This document shows positions 1 to 5,367 of a stretch of DNA of 5,383 nucleotides, in pieces. A program made the position numbers and the translations under genes. This DNA is from Anaerobacillus sp. (GTDB lineage: Bacteria; Bacillota; Bacilli; Bacillales_H; Anaerobacillaceae): contig SKOL01000088.1 in the NCBI GenBank assembly GCA_007120055.1, positions 1 through 5,383 of the forward strand, read 5' to 3'. Below the pieces are notes generated by a model. That model saw nothing but the letters and a program-made list of their open reading frames with translations. It made no database searches and had not been told where the DNA came from. Position 1 is the stretch's first letter. Each line of letters begins with the position of its first letter.

Positions 1-62
1 TAAGGAGTACTGTTGACTTTGATACTGCAATTGCCAACGCAAAGCATCTTTTTATAAAATAA
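1..62 (+). CDS. C-terminal end of an unidentified upstream gene (partial)
   Basis: One frame is open from the left edge to a TAA at 60-62 and reads R-S-T-V-D-F-D-T-A-I-A-N-A-K-H-L-F-I-K. The composition (alternating acidic, alanine and lysine residues with a basic C-terminus) looks like the last helix of a soluble protein rather than random AT-rich translation. With about 20 codons no family can be assigned. It could be the end of an intact gene cut by the window or another gene remnant like those further right. It ends 59 nt before the ppsA start, so co-transcription with ppsA is possible. Confidence 0.4.
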   Translation, partial: RSTVDFDTAIANAKHLFIK

Positions 63-108
63 TTTTGATTCATACCTATTAATATAAGAGGTTTAAAAAC
101 TATAAATC

Positions 109-115
109 GAGGGGG
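109..115 (+). promoter_or_regulatory. ribosome binding site of ppsA
   Basis: GAGGGGG lies 6 nt before the TTG at 122 and 9 nt before the GTG at 125. Both are legal starts and the spacing does not decide cleanly. The GTG has the more usual spacing, which would shorten the protein by one residue. No ATG lies in frame nearby. Confidence 0.75.
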
Positions 116-121
116 ATTAAT

Positions 122-2470
122 TTGGTGAAATTTAAATATATACGTTCTTTTCATGAAGTATGTAAAGAAGATATTCCGTCAGTAGGTGGAAAAGGTGCTA
201 ATTTAGGTGAACTTACTCAAAAAGGTGTTAATGTTCCCCCTGGATTTTGTGTTACAGCAAAAGCATACAGTGACTTTATTAAAGAAAGACAAATAGATAA
301 GAAAATCAATAGTATTATTGATAATATTGATTATGAAAGTACTGCTGAATTACAAATAAAAGCTCAACAAATTCGCAGCTTAATAGAAAAAACGGACATG
401 CTAGAAACGATTGAAAAAGAAATTCGTCAAGCATATAGTGAGTTCAGTGATTCTGTTGGGTTAGTTGATCCGAGAGTGGCCGTTCGTAGTTCAGCGACGG
501 CAGAAGACCTTCCTGAAGCATCTTTTGCTGGTCAACAAGACACGTATCTTGAAATTAGTGGAGTAAATGAAGTTTTAAAACATATACGAAAATGTTGGGC
601 GTCACTATGGACTGCGAGAGCAATCTATTATCGAGAAAATCAAGGTTTCGATCATTTTGATGTTTCATTATGTGCAGTTGTTCAAAAAATGGTTGATAGT
701 GAAAAAGCAGGTGTGTTATTTACAGCCAACCCAGTAACAAACAATCGAAATGAAATTATGATCAATGCATCTTGGGGTTTAGGTGAAGCTGTTGTTTCAG
801 GTATTGTGACTCCTGATGAGTATTTAGTAAATAAGGAAACGTTACAAATTACTGAAAAGCAAATTGCTAACAAAAATGTGTTAGTTGTTAAAAATAAAGA
901 GGCAGTTGGTGCAGTAGAGGTTGCTGTTAAAGATTACTTAGGGTATGAGCAAGTGACTTCTCAATGTTTATTAGATGAAGAAATAAAAAAATTATGTGAA
1001 AGTAGCATGAAAATTGAACAAATCTATCATGCACCACAAGATATTGAGTGGGCACTTGATAGTGATACAGATGAATTATATATTTTACAAGCACGTCCAA
1101 TCACAACACTTAAAGGAGATGAAGAGCAGGTGATCGAAGTTAAAGCAGAACGTCGTCCTTTAGTACGCGGGTTAGCAGCATCTCCAGGAATGATTAGCGG
1201 TATTGTTAGAAAAATTAAAGATATAAGTGAAATTACTCGTGTTGAAAAAGGTGACATCCTTGTTACTGTCATGACAAACCCAGATATGATCCCAGCACTA
1301 AAAAAAGCGGCTGCAGTTGTTACTGATGAAGGTGGGCGTACTTGTCACGCTGCAATCGTATCGAGGGAATTAGGAATTCCTTGTATCGTAGGTTCTACAA
1401 CAGCTACAGAAGTGCTAGAAGAAGGAATGGAAATTACGGTAGATGCTTCTCGTGGAGTTGTTTATAGCGGGAACTTAGTGCCAGAAGTAAAACAGGAAAC
1501 AGCCGCTACAACTACAAGTGACGCAGCTATTAATGAAGCCCAACTTGCTCAACTAGCACCAATCACAGGAACAAAAGTATATATGAACTTAGGAGAAGCA
1601 GAGTTAATTCATAAATATAAAAACTTACCATTTGATGGTATTGGTTTAATGAGAACTGAATTTATTTTTACGAACATTGGTGTACACCCTATGTACCTAG
1701 TTCGAACTGGACAACGTGAAAAATTAATCGATGGTAAGGCTGAAGCAATTACAACTGCAGCTGAAGTATTATACCCAAGACCAATCGTTGTCAGATTGAG
1801 CGATTTCCGTTCCAATGAATTCCGTGGATTAACAGGTGGGGAAGAAGTTGAGCCAGAAGAAGCTAATCCAATGATTGGTTGGCGTGGAGTTTCTAGATAC
1901 ATTTCTCCTGATTATGAAGCTGGTTTTCGACTTGAATGTCAAGCGATTAAAAAGGTAAGGGAAGAGTATGGTTTAACAAATGTCAATGTAATGTTACCGT
2001 TCGTCCGAACGCCGTGGGAAGTTGTCAAAGTCAAACAAATCATGGCTGAGGAAGGCTTAGTTCAAAATAATCAATTTAAAATCTGGATAATGGCTGAAGT
2101 ACCGTCTGTCATTTTTGATGCAGAACAATTTGCGCAACTCGTTGATGGTTTTAGTATCGGAAGTAATGATTTAACACAATTAATTATGGGTGCAGACCGA
2201 GATTCTGGAATTTTAAATAGTATGGGATATTTTGATGAAAGAAGTCCTTCTGTCAAACGTGCGATTGAAATGTTAATTCAAGCTGCGCATAAACACGAAA
2301 AAACCGTATCGATTTGTGGACAAGGGCCGTCATTATACCCTGAGTTTACTGAATTTTTAGTAAATGCTGGTATAGATAGTATAAGTGTTAACCCGGATAC
2401 AATTAGTTATACTAGGAGATTAATTGCTTCTGTTGAACAAAAAATAATTTTAAATAAAAGTCGTAATTAA
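122..2470 (+). CDS. ppsA: phosphoenolpyruvate synthase (pyruvate, water dikinase)
   Basis: The 782-residue product converts pyruvate + ATP + water to PEP + AMP + phosphate in the cytosol, the first gluconeogenic step from pyruvate. The N-terminal ATP-grasp/PPDK_N domain (about 15-330) has GGKGANLGEL near residues 22-31, VRSSATAEDLPEASFAGQ from 121, and a closing QARPITTL at 323-330. The swivelling phosphohistidine domain (about 345-455) carries GGRTCHAAI with catalytic His409. The C-terminal PEP/pyruvate TIM barrel (about 480-775) has LMRTEF with Arg511, GSNDLTQ at 680-686, and ICGQGPS with Cys732, the expected proton-donor cysteine. Length and domain order match PpsA (E. coli 792 aa). Rifampin phosphotransferases, which use the order ATP-RIF-His, do not fit. 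All key residues are present, so it should be active. The start is TTG (122) or GTG (125). A PTS IIB remnant and a terminator follow, so it is probably transcribed separately from ptsI. No specific operator was seen. Confidence 0.96.
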   Translation: MVKFKYIRSFHEVCKEDIPSVGGKGANLGELTQKGVNVPPGFCVTAKAYSDFIKERQIDKKINSIIDNIDYESTAELQIKAQQIRSLIEKTDMLETIEKEIRQAYSEFSDSVGLVDPRVAVRSSATAEDLPEASFAGQQDTYLEISGVNEVLKHIRKCWASLWTARAIYYRENQGFDHFDVSLCAVVQKMVDSEKAGVLFTANPVTNNRNEIMINASWGLGEAVVSGIVTPDEYLVNKETLQITEKQIANKNVLVVKNKEAVGAVEVAVKDYLGYEQVTSQCLLDEEIKKLCESSMKIEQIYHAPQDIEWALDSDTDELYILQARPITTLKGDEEQVIEVKAERRPLVRGLAASPGMISGIVRKIKDISEITRVEKGDILVTVMTNPDMIPALKKAAAVVTDEGGRTCHAAIVSRELGIPCIVGSTTATEVLEEGMEITVDASRGVVYSGNLVPEVKQETAATTTSDAAINEAQLAQLAPITGTKVYMNLGEAELIHKYKNLPFDGIGLMRTEFIFTNIGVHPMYLVRTGQREKLIDGKAEAITTAAEVLYPRPIVVRLSDFRSNEFRGLTGGEEVEPEEANPMIGWRGVSRYISPDYEAGFRLECQAIKKVREEYGLTNVNVMLPFVRTPWEVVKVKQIMAEEGLVQNNQFKIWIMAEVPSVIFDAEQFAQLVDGFSIGSNDLTQLIMGADRDSGILNSMGYFDERSPSVKRAIEMLIQAAHKHEKTVSICGQGPSLYPEFTEFLVNAGIDSISVNPDTISYTRRLIASVEQKIILNKSRN

Positions 2471-2482
2471 AGAATAAAATGA

Positions 2483-2506
2483 AATTTCGTTGCTGTTAAC
2501 GAAATT
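2483..2506. repeat. perfect 9-bp inverted repeat just after ppsA
   Basis: AATTTCGTT, a 6-nt loop (GCTGTT), then AACGAAATT form a perfect stem starting 12 nt after the ppsA stop. No T-run follows, so it is not a classical terminator. It could be a 3' mRNA-stabilising hairpin or chance. It overlaps the start of the recognisable IIB remnant. Confidence 0.45.
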
Positions 2507-2599
2507 GAATCTGATATCCCAATTGTTGATGGTGTTCCTTTTATTACAACCGTCGGGACTAATATATCAATTGATAAAATTATCAGCAAGTTAGCATAA
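2483..2599 (+). pseudogene. gatB: C-terminal remnant of a galactitol-type PTS IIB protein
   Basis: A stop-bounded frame of 38 codons (TGA at 2480-2482, terminal TAA at 2597-2599) contains SDIPIVDGVPFITTVGTN and ends IDKIISKLA. From memory this parallels the C-terminus of E. coli GatB, which reads GDIPLVHGMPFVSGVG and ends in a short helix. In an intact IIB of about 95 residues, the N-terminal phosphocysteine loop passes phosphate from IIA to the sugar bound by IIC. Here that loop is gone and no start codon or binding site precedes the fragment, so it is a truncated relic. Its place between ppsA and an HPr/Enzyme I pair suggests a lost sugar-specific PTS operon. The family call rests on the IP.V.G.PF..G.G pattern. 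A related IIB (ascorbate or lactose/cellobiose superfamily) cannot be fully excluded. Confidence 0.6.
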
Positions 2600-2617
2600 T
2601 GAACCAACACCTGAATC

Positions 2618-2658
2618 TCTCCCAAATGCTATTTTATTAGCTTTTGGGAGATTGTTTT
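2618..2658 (+). terminator. intrinsic terminator after ppsA and the IIB remnant
   Basis: The left arm TCTCCCAAATGCT (2618-2630) pairs with AGCTTTTGGGAGA (2639-2651) over 13 positions with one mismatch. The loop is 8 nt (ATTTTATT) and the stem is followed by TTGTTTT. The GC-rich base and U-rich tail fit Rho-independent termination on the + strand. It probably ended the old IIB transcript and now stops ppsA read-through, leaving ptsI to depend on a promoter between here and 2849 or on leakage. Confidence 0.8.
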
Positions 2659-2663
2659 AATCT

Positions 2664-2846
2664 ATGGTGGGTACGTTTCGATGAAAATTTGCTTTGGATA
2701 TAACCGTTAATGGATTGACTTTACATGGAAGCTTAAAAGTATTCAGGGCAAATTAATTCAGAAATTACAATATCATCAAAAGGCATGAATGTCACTCAGA
2801 GGTTCTTGCTAGATTAGTAGTAGAAATGAAAAAGGAAGGTTATTAG
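2664..2846 (+). pseudogene. ptsH: broken HPr gene (ptsH remnant) directly upstream of ptsI
   Basis: HPr carries phosphate from Enzyme I to the PTS IIA proteins. Pieces of it are spread over all three + frames. KFALDITVNGLTLHG (2685-2729) matches the middle of HPr, where an ASKF..DI...NG run is typical. A KSI at 2735-2743 matches the start of the KSIMG site around regulatory Ser46. EITISSKGMNVT (2761-2796) and then, after a frameshift, [15 protein letters not shown] (2799-2843, stop TAG 2844-2846) match the HPr C-terminus. Spliced across the frameshift, the C-terminal part aligns with Bacillus HPr without a gap. An in-frame TGA stands at 2682-2684, most of the segment after KSIMG is lost, and the N-terminal GLHARPA motif with the phosphorylatable His15 is not recognisable. 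It cannot make a working HPr. The stop lies 2 nt before the ptsI ATG, the usual ptsHI arrangement, which supports the call. Confidence 0.75.
2832..2839 (+). promoter_or_regulatory. ribosome binding site of ptsI, inside the ptsH remnant
   Basis: AAGGAAGG lies 9 nt before the ATG at 2849. It overlaps the codons for the K-K-E-G end of the decayed HPr, which may explain why this stretch has stayed well preserved. It fixes the start of ptsI. Confidence 0.75.
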
Positions 2847-2848
2847 AT

Positions 2849-4567
2849 ATGATTAAAGAAATAAATGGAATTGCAGCATCAGGGGGGATAGCAATCGCCA
2901 AGGCATATAGCCTTGAGACTCCTAATCTGTTAGTAGAAAAACGAGTTGTCACAGATAGCAGTAGCGAGCTAGAACGTTTTGATTTAGCAATAGAAGCAGC
3001 CATTAAAGATTTAGAGAAGCTAAAAGAAACAACAGTACATAACCTTGGGGAAGACAAAGCCGAGATATTTGCTGCTCAGATTCTAGTATTGAATGATCCG
3101 GAGTTAGTAAATCCAGTTAAAGATTCAATCAAGGAAAATCAAGTAAATGTAGAATATGCACTCCAAGAAGTTGCCAGTATGTTTATTAACATGTTTGAGT
3201 CGATGGAAAACGAGTACATGAAAGAGCGTGCTGCTGATATTCGCGATGTTACTAAACGAGTGTTGGCTAATCTTTTAAATGTCACAATTTCTAATCCAAG
3301 TTTAATTTCAGAAGAAGTAATTATTATTGCTGAAGATCTAACCCCGTCAGATACTGCTCAATTAAGCCGTGATTTTGTCAAGGGCTTCACTACGGATATT
3401 GGGGGTAGAACTTCACATTCAGCGATTATGGCACGATCGATGGAAATTCCTGCAGTTGTTGGAACAAAAACAGTTACTGAAACGATTAAAACTGGTGATT
3501 TGCTTATTATAGACGGGGTAGCTGGGAAGGTTATTGTGGATCCGTCATTAGAATTGATTGAAGAGTATAAAGGGAAGCAGGCTTCTCTAAAAAAACTTAA
3601 AGCTGAGCAAGCAAAGCTTAGAAGTAAGAAAACAGTTTCAGCAGACGGATATCAAGTTGAACTAGCAGCAAATATTGGCTCACCGGAAGACATAAAAGGT
3701 GTTTTAGAGAATGGCGCAGAAGGTATAGGTTTATACCGTACAGAGTTTTTATATATGGGAAGAGAACAGTTACCTACAGAAGAAGAACAATTCACTGCAT
3801 ATAAAAGTGTGTTAGCAGATATGGATGGGAAACCTGTGGTCGTTCGTACCCTAGACATTGGAGGAGATAAAGAGCTTCCATACCTACATCTTCCTAAGGA
3901 AATGAATCCATTTTTAGGTTTTCGAGCGATCAGACTCTGTCTCGAAATGGATGATATGTTTCGTACTCAACTCCGCGCCTTATTACGGGCAAGTGTTTAC
4001 GGAAACTTGAAAATTATGTTTCCGATGATTGCTACATTAGATGAGTTTCGCCAAGCGAAACAGATCCTAAATGAAGAAAAGGCAAAACTAGCGATTGAAG
4101 GAATTACTGTTTCAGATGAAATTGAACTAGGAATTATGGTTGAAATTCCTTCTACTGCAATAATGGCAGATATTTTTGCAAAAGAAGTAGATTTCTTTAG
4201 TATCGGGACGAATGATCTCATTCAGTATACACTAGCGGCAGATAGAATGAATGAACATGTTTCTTATTTATATCAACCGTATAACCCTGCAATATTAAGG
4301 TTAATTAATAGCGTCATCCAAGCTGCTCATAAAGAAGGTAAATGGGTAGGGTTGTGCGGCGAAATGGCTGGGGAGGAAGTGGCAATTCCACTCTTACTAG
4401 GTATAGGTTTAGATGAATTTAGCATGAGTTCATCCTCTATTTTAAAAGTAAGAAGCCAAATTAGTAAACTTTCAAAATCATATTTAAGTGAAATCGTAAG
4501 AGAAGCTTTAAATATGCAGACTAGTGAAGACGTAGAGAGTTTTGTAAAGGATAAGATACTTAAATAG
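2849..4567 (+). CDS. ptsI: PTS Enzyme I (phosphoenolpyruvate-protein phosphotransferase)
   Basis: The 572-residue cytosolic enzyme autophosphorylates from PEP and passes the phosphate to HPr, the first step of the sugar phosphotransferase system. The N-terminal region (about 1-145) contains the helical HPr-binding part, with [20 protein letters not shown]. The phosphohistidine domain has [21 protein letters not shown] with active His190 (His189 in E. coli). The C-terminal PEP-binding barrel (about 255-545) has [10 protein letters not shown] with Arg297, [15 protein letters not shown] with Arg333, GTNDLIQY, and GLCGEMAG with catalytic Cys503. It ends with the usual LDEFSMS segment and helix. 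Length equals the family norm (570-575) and no key residue is missing. The ATG has a good ribosome site and sits where Enzyme I normally starts after ptsH. Its HPr partner here is destroyed, so it must use one encoded elsewhere. It may be a second Enzyme I copy; I cannot tell from this window. No obvious promoter or cre site was seen upstream. Confidence 0.97.
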   Translation: MIKEINGIAASGGIAIAKAYSLETPNLLVEKRVVTDSSSELERFDLAIEAAIKDLEKLKETTVHNLGEDKAEIFAAQILVLNDPELVNPVKDSIKENQVNVEYALQEVASMFINMFESMENEYMKERAADIRDVTKRVLANLLNVTISNPSLISEEVIIIAEDLTPSDTAQLSRDFVKGFTTDIGGRTSHSAIMARSMEIPAVVGTKTVTETIKTGDLLIIDGVAGKVIVDPSLELIEEYKGKQASLKKLKAEQAKLRSKKTVSADGYQVELAANIGSPEDIKGVLENGAEGIGLYRTEFLYMGREQLPTEEEQFTAYKSVLADMDGKPVVVRTLDIGGDKELPYLHLPKEMNPFLGFRAIRLCLEMDDMFRTQLRALLRASVYGNLKIMFPMIATLDEFRQAKQILNEEKAKLAIEGITVSDEIELGIMVEIPSTAIMADIFAKEVDFFSIGTNDLIQYTLAADRMNEHVSYLYQPYNPAILRLINSVIQAAHKEGKWVGLCGEMAGEEVAIPLLLGIGLDEFSMSSSSILKVRSQISKLSKSYLSEIVREALNMQTSEDVESFVKDKILK

Positions 4568-4578
4568 ATTGACTTAAG

Positions 4579-4618
4579 AACTTCATAAATTTATTTATAA
4601 ACAGCTGAACATGAAGTT
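4579..4618. repeat. 8-bp inverted repeat after ptsI
   Basis: AACTTCAT (4579-4586) and ATGAAGTT (4611-4618) are perfect complements separated by 24 nt, 12 nt after the ptsI stop. No T-run follows, so termination is doubtful. No better terminator for ptsI is visible before the hairpin at 4810-4864. Confidence 0.3.
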
Positions 4619-4668
4619 ATATGCAGTCATTATGGAAGAAAAACTAACATTTTATACAATGAAATTAA

Positions 4669-4782
4669 TCGCCCGAAGTAGAGGCAATTGATAAAAATCT
4701 ATTAGATAAACTTTTTTAAGAAAGCATGGAAAGGATGCTTATTATGGTCAAACATAAAGAGCATTTATTAACTAAATATTGA
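4669..4782 (+). pseudogene. possible degenerate coding scrap, family unknown
   Basis: The 347 bp between ptsI and the HAD stub hold no intact gene. One frame here gives SPEVEAIDKNLLDKLF, an in-frame TAA (4717-4719), then ESMERMLIMVKHKEHLLTKY and two stops. The amphipathic, lysine/glutamate-rich look is more protein-like than the surrounding frames. There is no start codon with a ribosome site and I recognise no family. It may be a gene relic or chance. Confidence 0.25.
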
Positions 4783-4809
4783 TGATAAATTAATTATGTT
4801 AGTTTATAA

Positions 4810-4864
4810 TAAGCCTTATTATTTCCTATTAATTCCCCTTTTTAATAGGAAACTATTAGGCTTA
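4810..4864. repeat. large imperfect hairpin (23-bp arms)
   Basis: The left arm 4810-4832 and right arm 4842-4864 pair at 20 of 23 positions around a 9-nt loop (TTCCCCTTT). The outer 7 bp (TAAGCCT/AGGCTTA) and inner 11 bp (TTTCCTATTAA/TTAATAGGAAA) are perfect, with three mismatches between them. No strong T-run follows on either strand. It may act as a transcript-end or processing hairpin for ptsI, or be a relic of a small palindromic element. Confidence 0.65.
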
Positions 4865-4914
4865 ATTACTGAATGAAAATTATTTTGTAGAGAACTAATA
4901 TGGGGTTGATTTTT

Positions 4915-4986
4915 ATGCAGTATAAGTTAGTTGTTCTGGATATGGATGGGACTTTACTTGATAATAAACATTATATTGAGGAATAG
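4915..4986 (+). pseudogene. N-terminal stub of a HAD-family (Cof-type) phosphatase
   Basis: An ATG opens a 23-codon frame that includes LVVLDMDGTLLDNK and ends at TAG 4984-4986. DMDGT is HAD motif I, whose first aspartate is the phosphorylated nucleophile, and the preceding hydrophobic strand fits exactly. Full Cof-like sugar-phosphate phosphatases are about 260-290 residues. Motifs II-IV are absent, and the sequence after the stop shows nothing related in any frame, so this is a deletion remnant. Such phosphatases often sit beside sugar PTS genes, which fits the relic-operon reading. Only a weak GGGG (4902-4905) precedes the ATG as a possible ribosome site. Confidence 0.7.
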
Positions 4987-5013
4987 AGTTGAAATAGTTT
5001 ATTATTCAGTAAT

Positions 5014-5029
5014 GAACTGTGTCTGGCAC
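5014..5029. repeat. REP-like short palindrome, copy 1
   Basis: It contains GTGTCTGGCAC (5019-5029), whose ends GTG/CAC are complementary, preceded by GAACT. Its reverse complement, GTGCCAGACAC, matches GTGACAGGCAC at 5354-5364 in 9 of 11 positions. The motif lies between the HAD stub and sda. Short GTG...CAC palindromes are, as I recall, dispersed in intergenic DNA of many Bacillaceae. Confidence 0.4.
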
Positions 5030-5075
5030 TTTGTTTTTGGATATCTCTTTTTAGAAACATATTTGAAATTTTGAT

Positions 5076-5083
5076 AAGGAGAG
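5076..5083 (+). promoter_or_regulatory. ribosome binding site of the sda-like gene
   Basis: AAGGAGAG lies 4 nt before the ATG at 5088 and is close to the Bacillus consensus. It is strong support that the short frame downstream is translated. Confidence 0.8.
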
Positions 5084-5087
5084 CTAA

Positions 5088-5216
5088 ATGAATAAGCTAA
5101 GTAACCAAATGTTAATTGAAACGTACCAGAAGGCTATTCATTTAAGAATAGATTCTGACTTTATCAATTTGCTTAGAGAAGAATTGAAAAAAAGAGGAAT
5201 TTGTCTAAGGTCCTAA
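5088..5216 (+). CDS. sda: Sda-like sporulation checkpoint inhibitor (42 aa)
   Basis: The 42-residue product begins MNKLSNQMLIETYQKA and continues DFINLLREELKKRG. From memory, B. subtilis Sda starts MRKLSDELLIESYFKA and has DFIELIENEIKRR at the same positions, so the two align without gaps over about 36 residues. Sda is a small helical-hairpin protein that binds the sporulation kinase KinA and blocks phosphate flow to Spo0A when DNA replication is disturbed. Phe25 is conserved and residue 21 is Ile instead of Leu; both lie on the reported kinase-contact surface. The protein stops at GICLRS and lacks the longer uncharged tail ending in VSS, which in B. subtilis is linked to ClpXP turnover. A strong ribosome site precedes it. 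The neighbours are not sporulation genes, so it may be an extra paralogue. No consensus DnaA box lies in the 100 bp upstream. Confidence 0.85.
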   Translation: MNKLSNQMLIETYQKAIHLRIDSDFINLLREELKKRGICLRS

Positions 5217-5223
5217 GCCCTTT

Positions 5224-5232
5224 TGCTATAAT
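5224..5232 (+). promoter_or_regulatory. extended -10 promoter (TGCTATAAT)
   Basis: TGCTATAAT is a perfect TGnTATAAT extended -10 element for the housekeeping sigma factor. The best -35 candidate, TTGTCT (5201-5206), has a 20-nt spacer, too long to be ideal, but extended -10 promoters need little -35 contact. Transcription would start near 5239 and run at once into the hairpin at 5249-5311. It lies just after the sda stop. Confidence 0.5.
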
Positions 5233-5248
5233 GTTTTTCAAAAAAAAC

Positions 5249-5312
5249 AAAAAATCGTCCTATCTTGTAAAAGAATTTATCACCAACACTTACGAGAAAG
5301 GACGATTTTTTT
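5249..5312. terminator. long hairpin with T-runs on both strands (bidirectional terminator or small RNA)
   Basis: AAAAAATCGTCCT (5249-5261) pairs perfectly with AGGACGATTTTTT (5299-5311). After one A/A mismatch the stem continues with TCTTGTAA (5263-5270) against TTACGAGA (5290-5297), including one G-T pair. The apical loop is 19 nt. The + strand ends in seven Ts, and the - strand exits into TTTTTTGTTTTTTTT. It can terminate sda and any convergent transcript from the right. The stem is longer than usual for a simple terminator, and a promoter lies just upstream, so a short structured RNA is also possible. Confidence 0.8.
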
Positions 5313-5323
5313 ATAAGCCATCA

Positions 5324-5336
5324 CAAGGCACAGTCC
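5324..5336. repeat. inverted partner of the 5014-5026 motif
   Basis: CAAGGCACAGTCC matches the reverse complement of 5014-5026 (CCAGACACAGTTC) at 10 of 13 positions. The two therefore form an imperfect inverted pair around the sda gene and the hairpin after it. Confidence 0.3.
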
Positions 5337-5350
5337 AACATATTAACCGG

Positions 5351-5367
5351 GAAGTGACAGGCACTTC
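5351..5367. repeat. REP-like short palindrome, copy 2
   Basis: GAAGTG-ACAGG-CACTTC is a perfect 6-bp stem with a 5-nt loop, preceded by CCGG. It resembles the motif at 5019-5029 and looks like a member of a dispersed palindrome family. It lies near the right edge, so a longer element could continue outside the window. Confidence 0.5.

Noticed and set aside
13..41. TTGACT at 13-18 as a -35 box for ppsA
   Set aside because: The matching -10 position (36-41) reads AACGCA, nothing like TATAAT, and the stretch lies in the upstream frame. The alternative TTGATT (65-70) with TATAAG (83-88) has only a 12-nt spacer. No ppsA promoter can be called.
682..2256. Several minus-strand frames of 61-97 codons inside ppsA
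   Set aside because: They overlap a clear, full-length conserved gene, have Ser/Ile-rich compositions typical of antisense shadows, and show no recognisable domains.
122..2470. Rifampin phosphotransferase or pyruvate phosphate dikinase instead of PEP synthase
   Set aside because: The phosphohistidine domain sits centrally and is followed by a full PEP barrel with the ICGQGPS cysteine, and the length is 782. Rifampin enzymes have the histidine domain last, and PPDK is nearly 100 residues longer with different signatures.
2809..4221. Minus-strand frames of 68-82 codons inside and at the start of ptsI
   Set aside because: They are antisense shadows of Enzyme I with serine-rich, low-information translations and no recognisable motif.
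4722..4764. Small overlapping inverted repeats (AAGCAT/ATGCTT and ATGCTTATTATG/CATAAAGAGCAT)
   Set aside because: Short, partly mismatched and without a T-run; expected by chance in AT-rich DNA.
5278..5286. TTATCACCA in the hairpin loop as a DnaA box
   Set aside because: Two mismatches to TTATCCACA in an AT-rich region, and it lies downstream of sda inside a hairpin.
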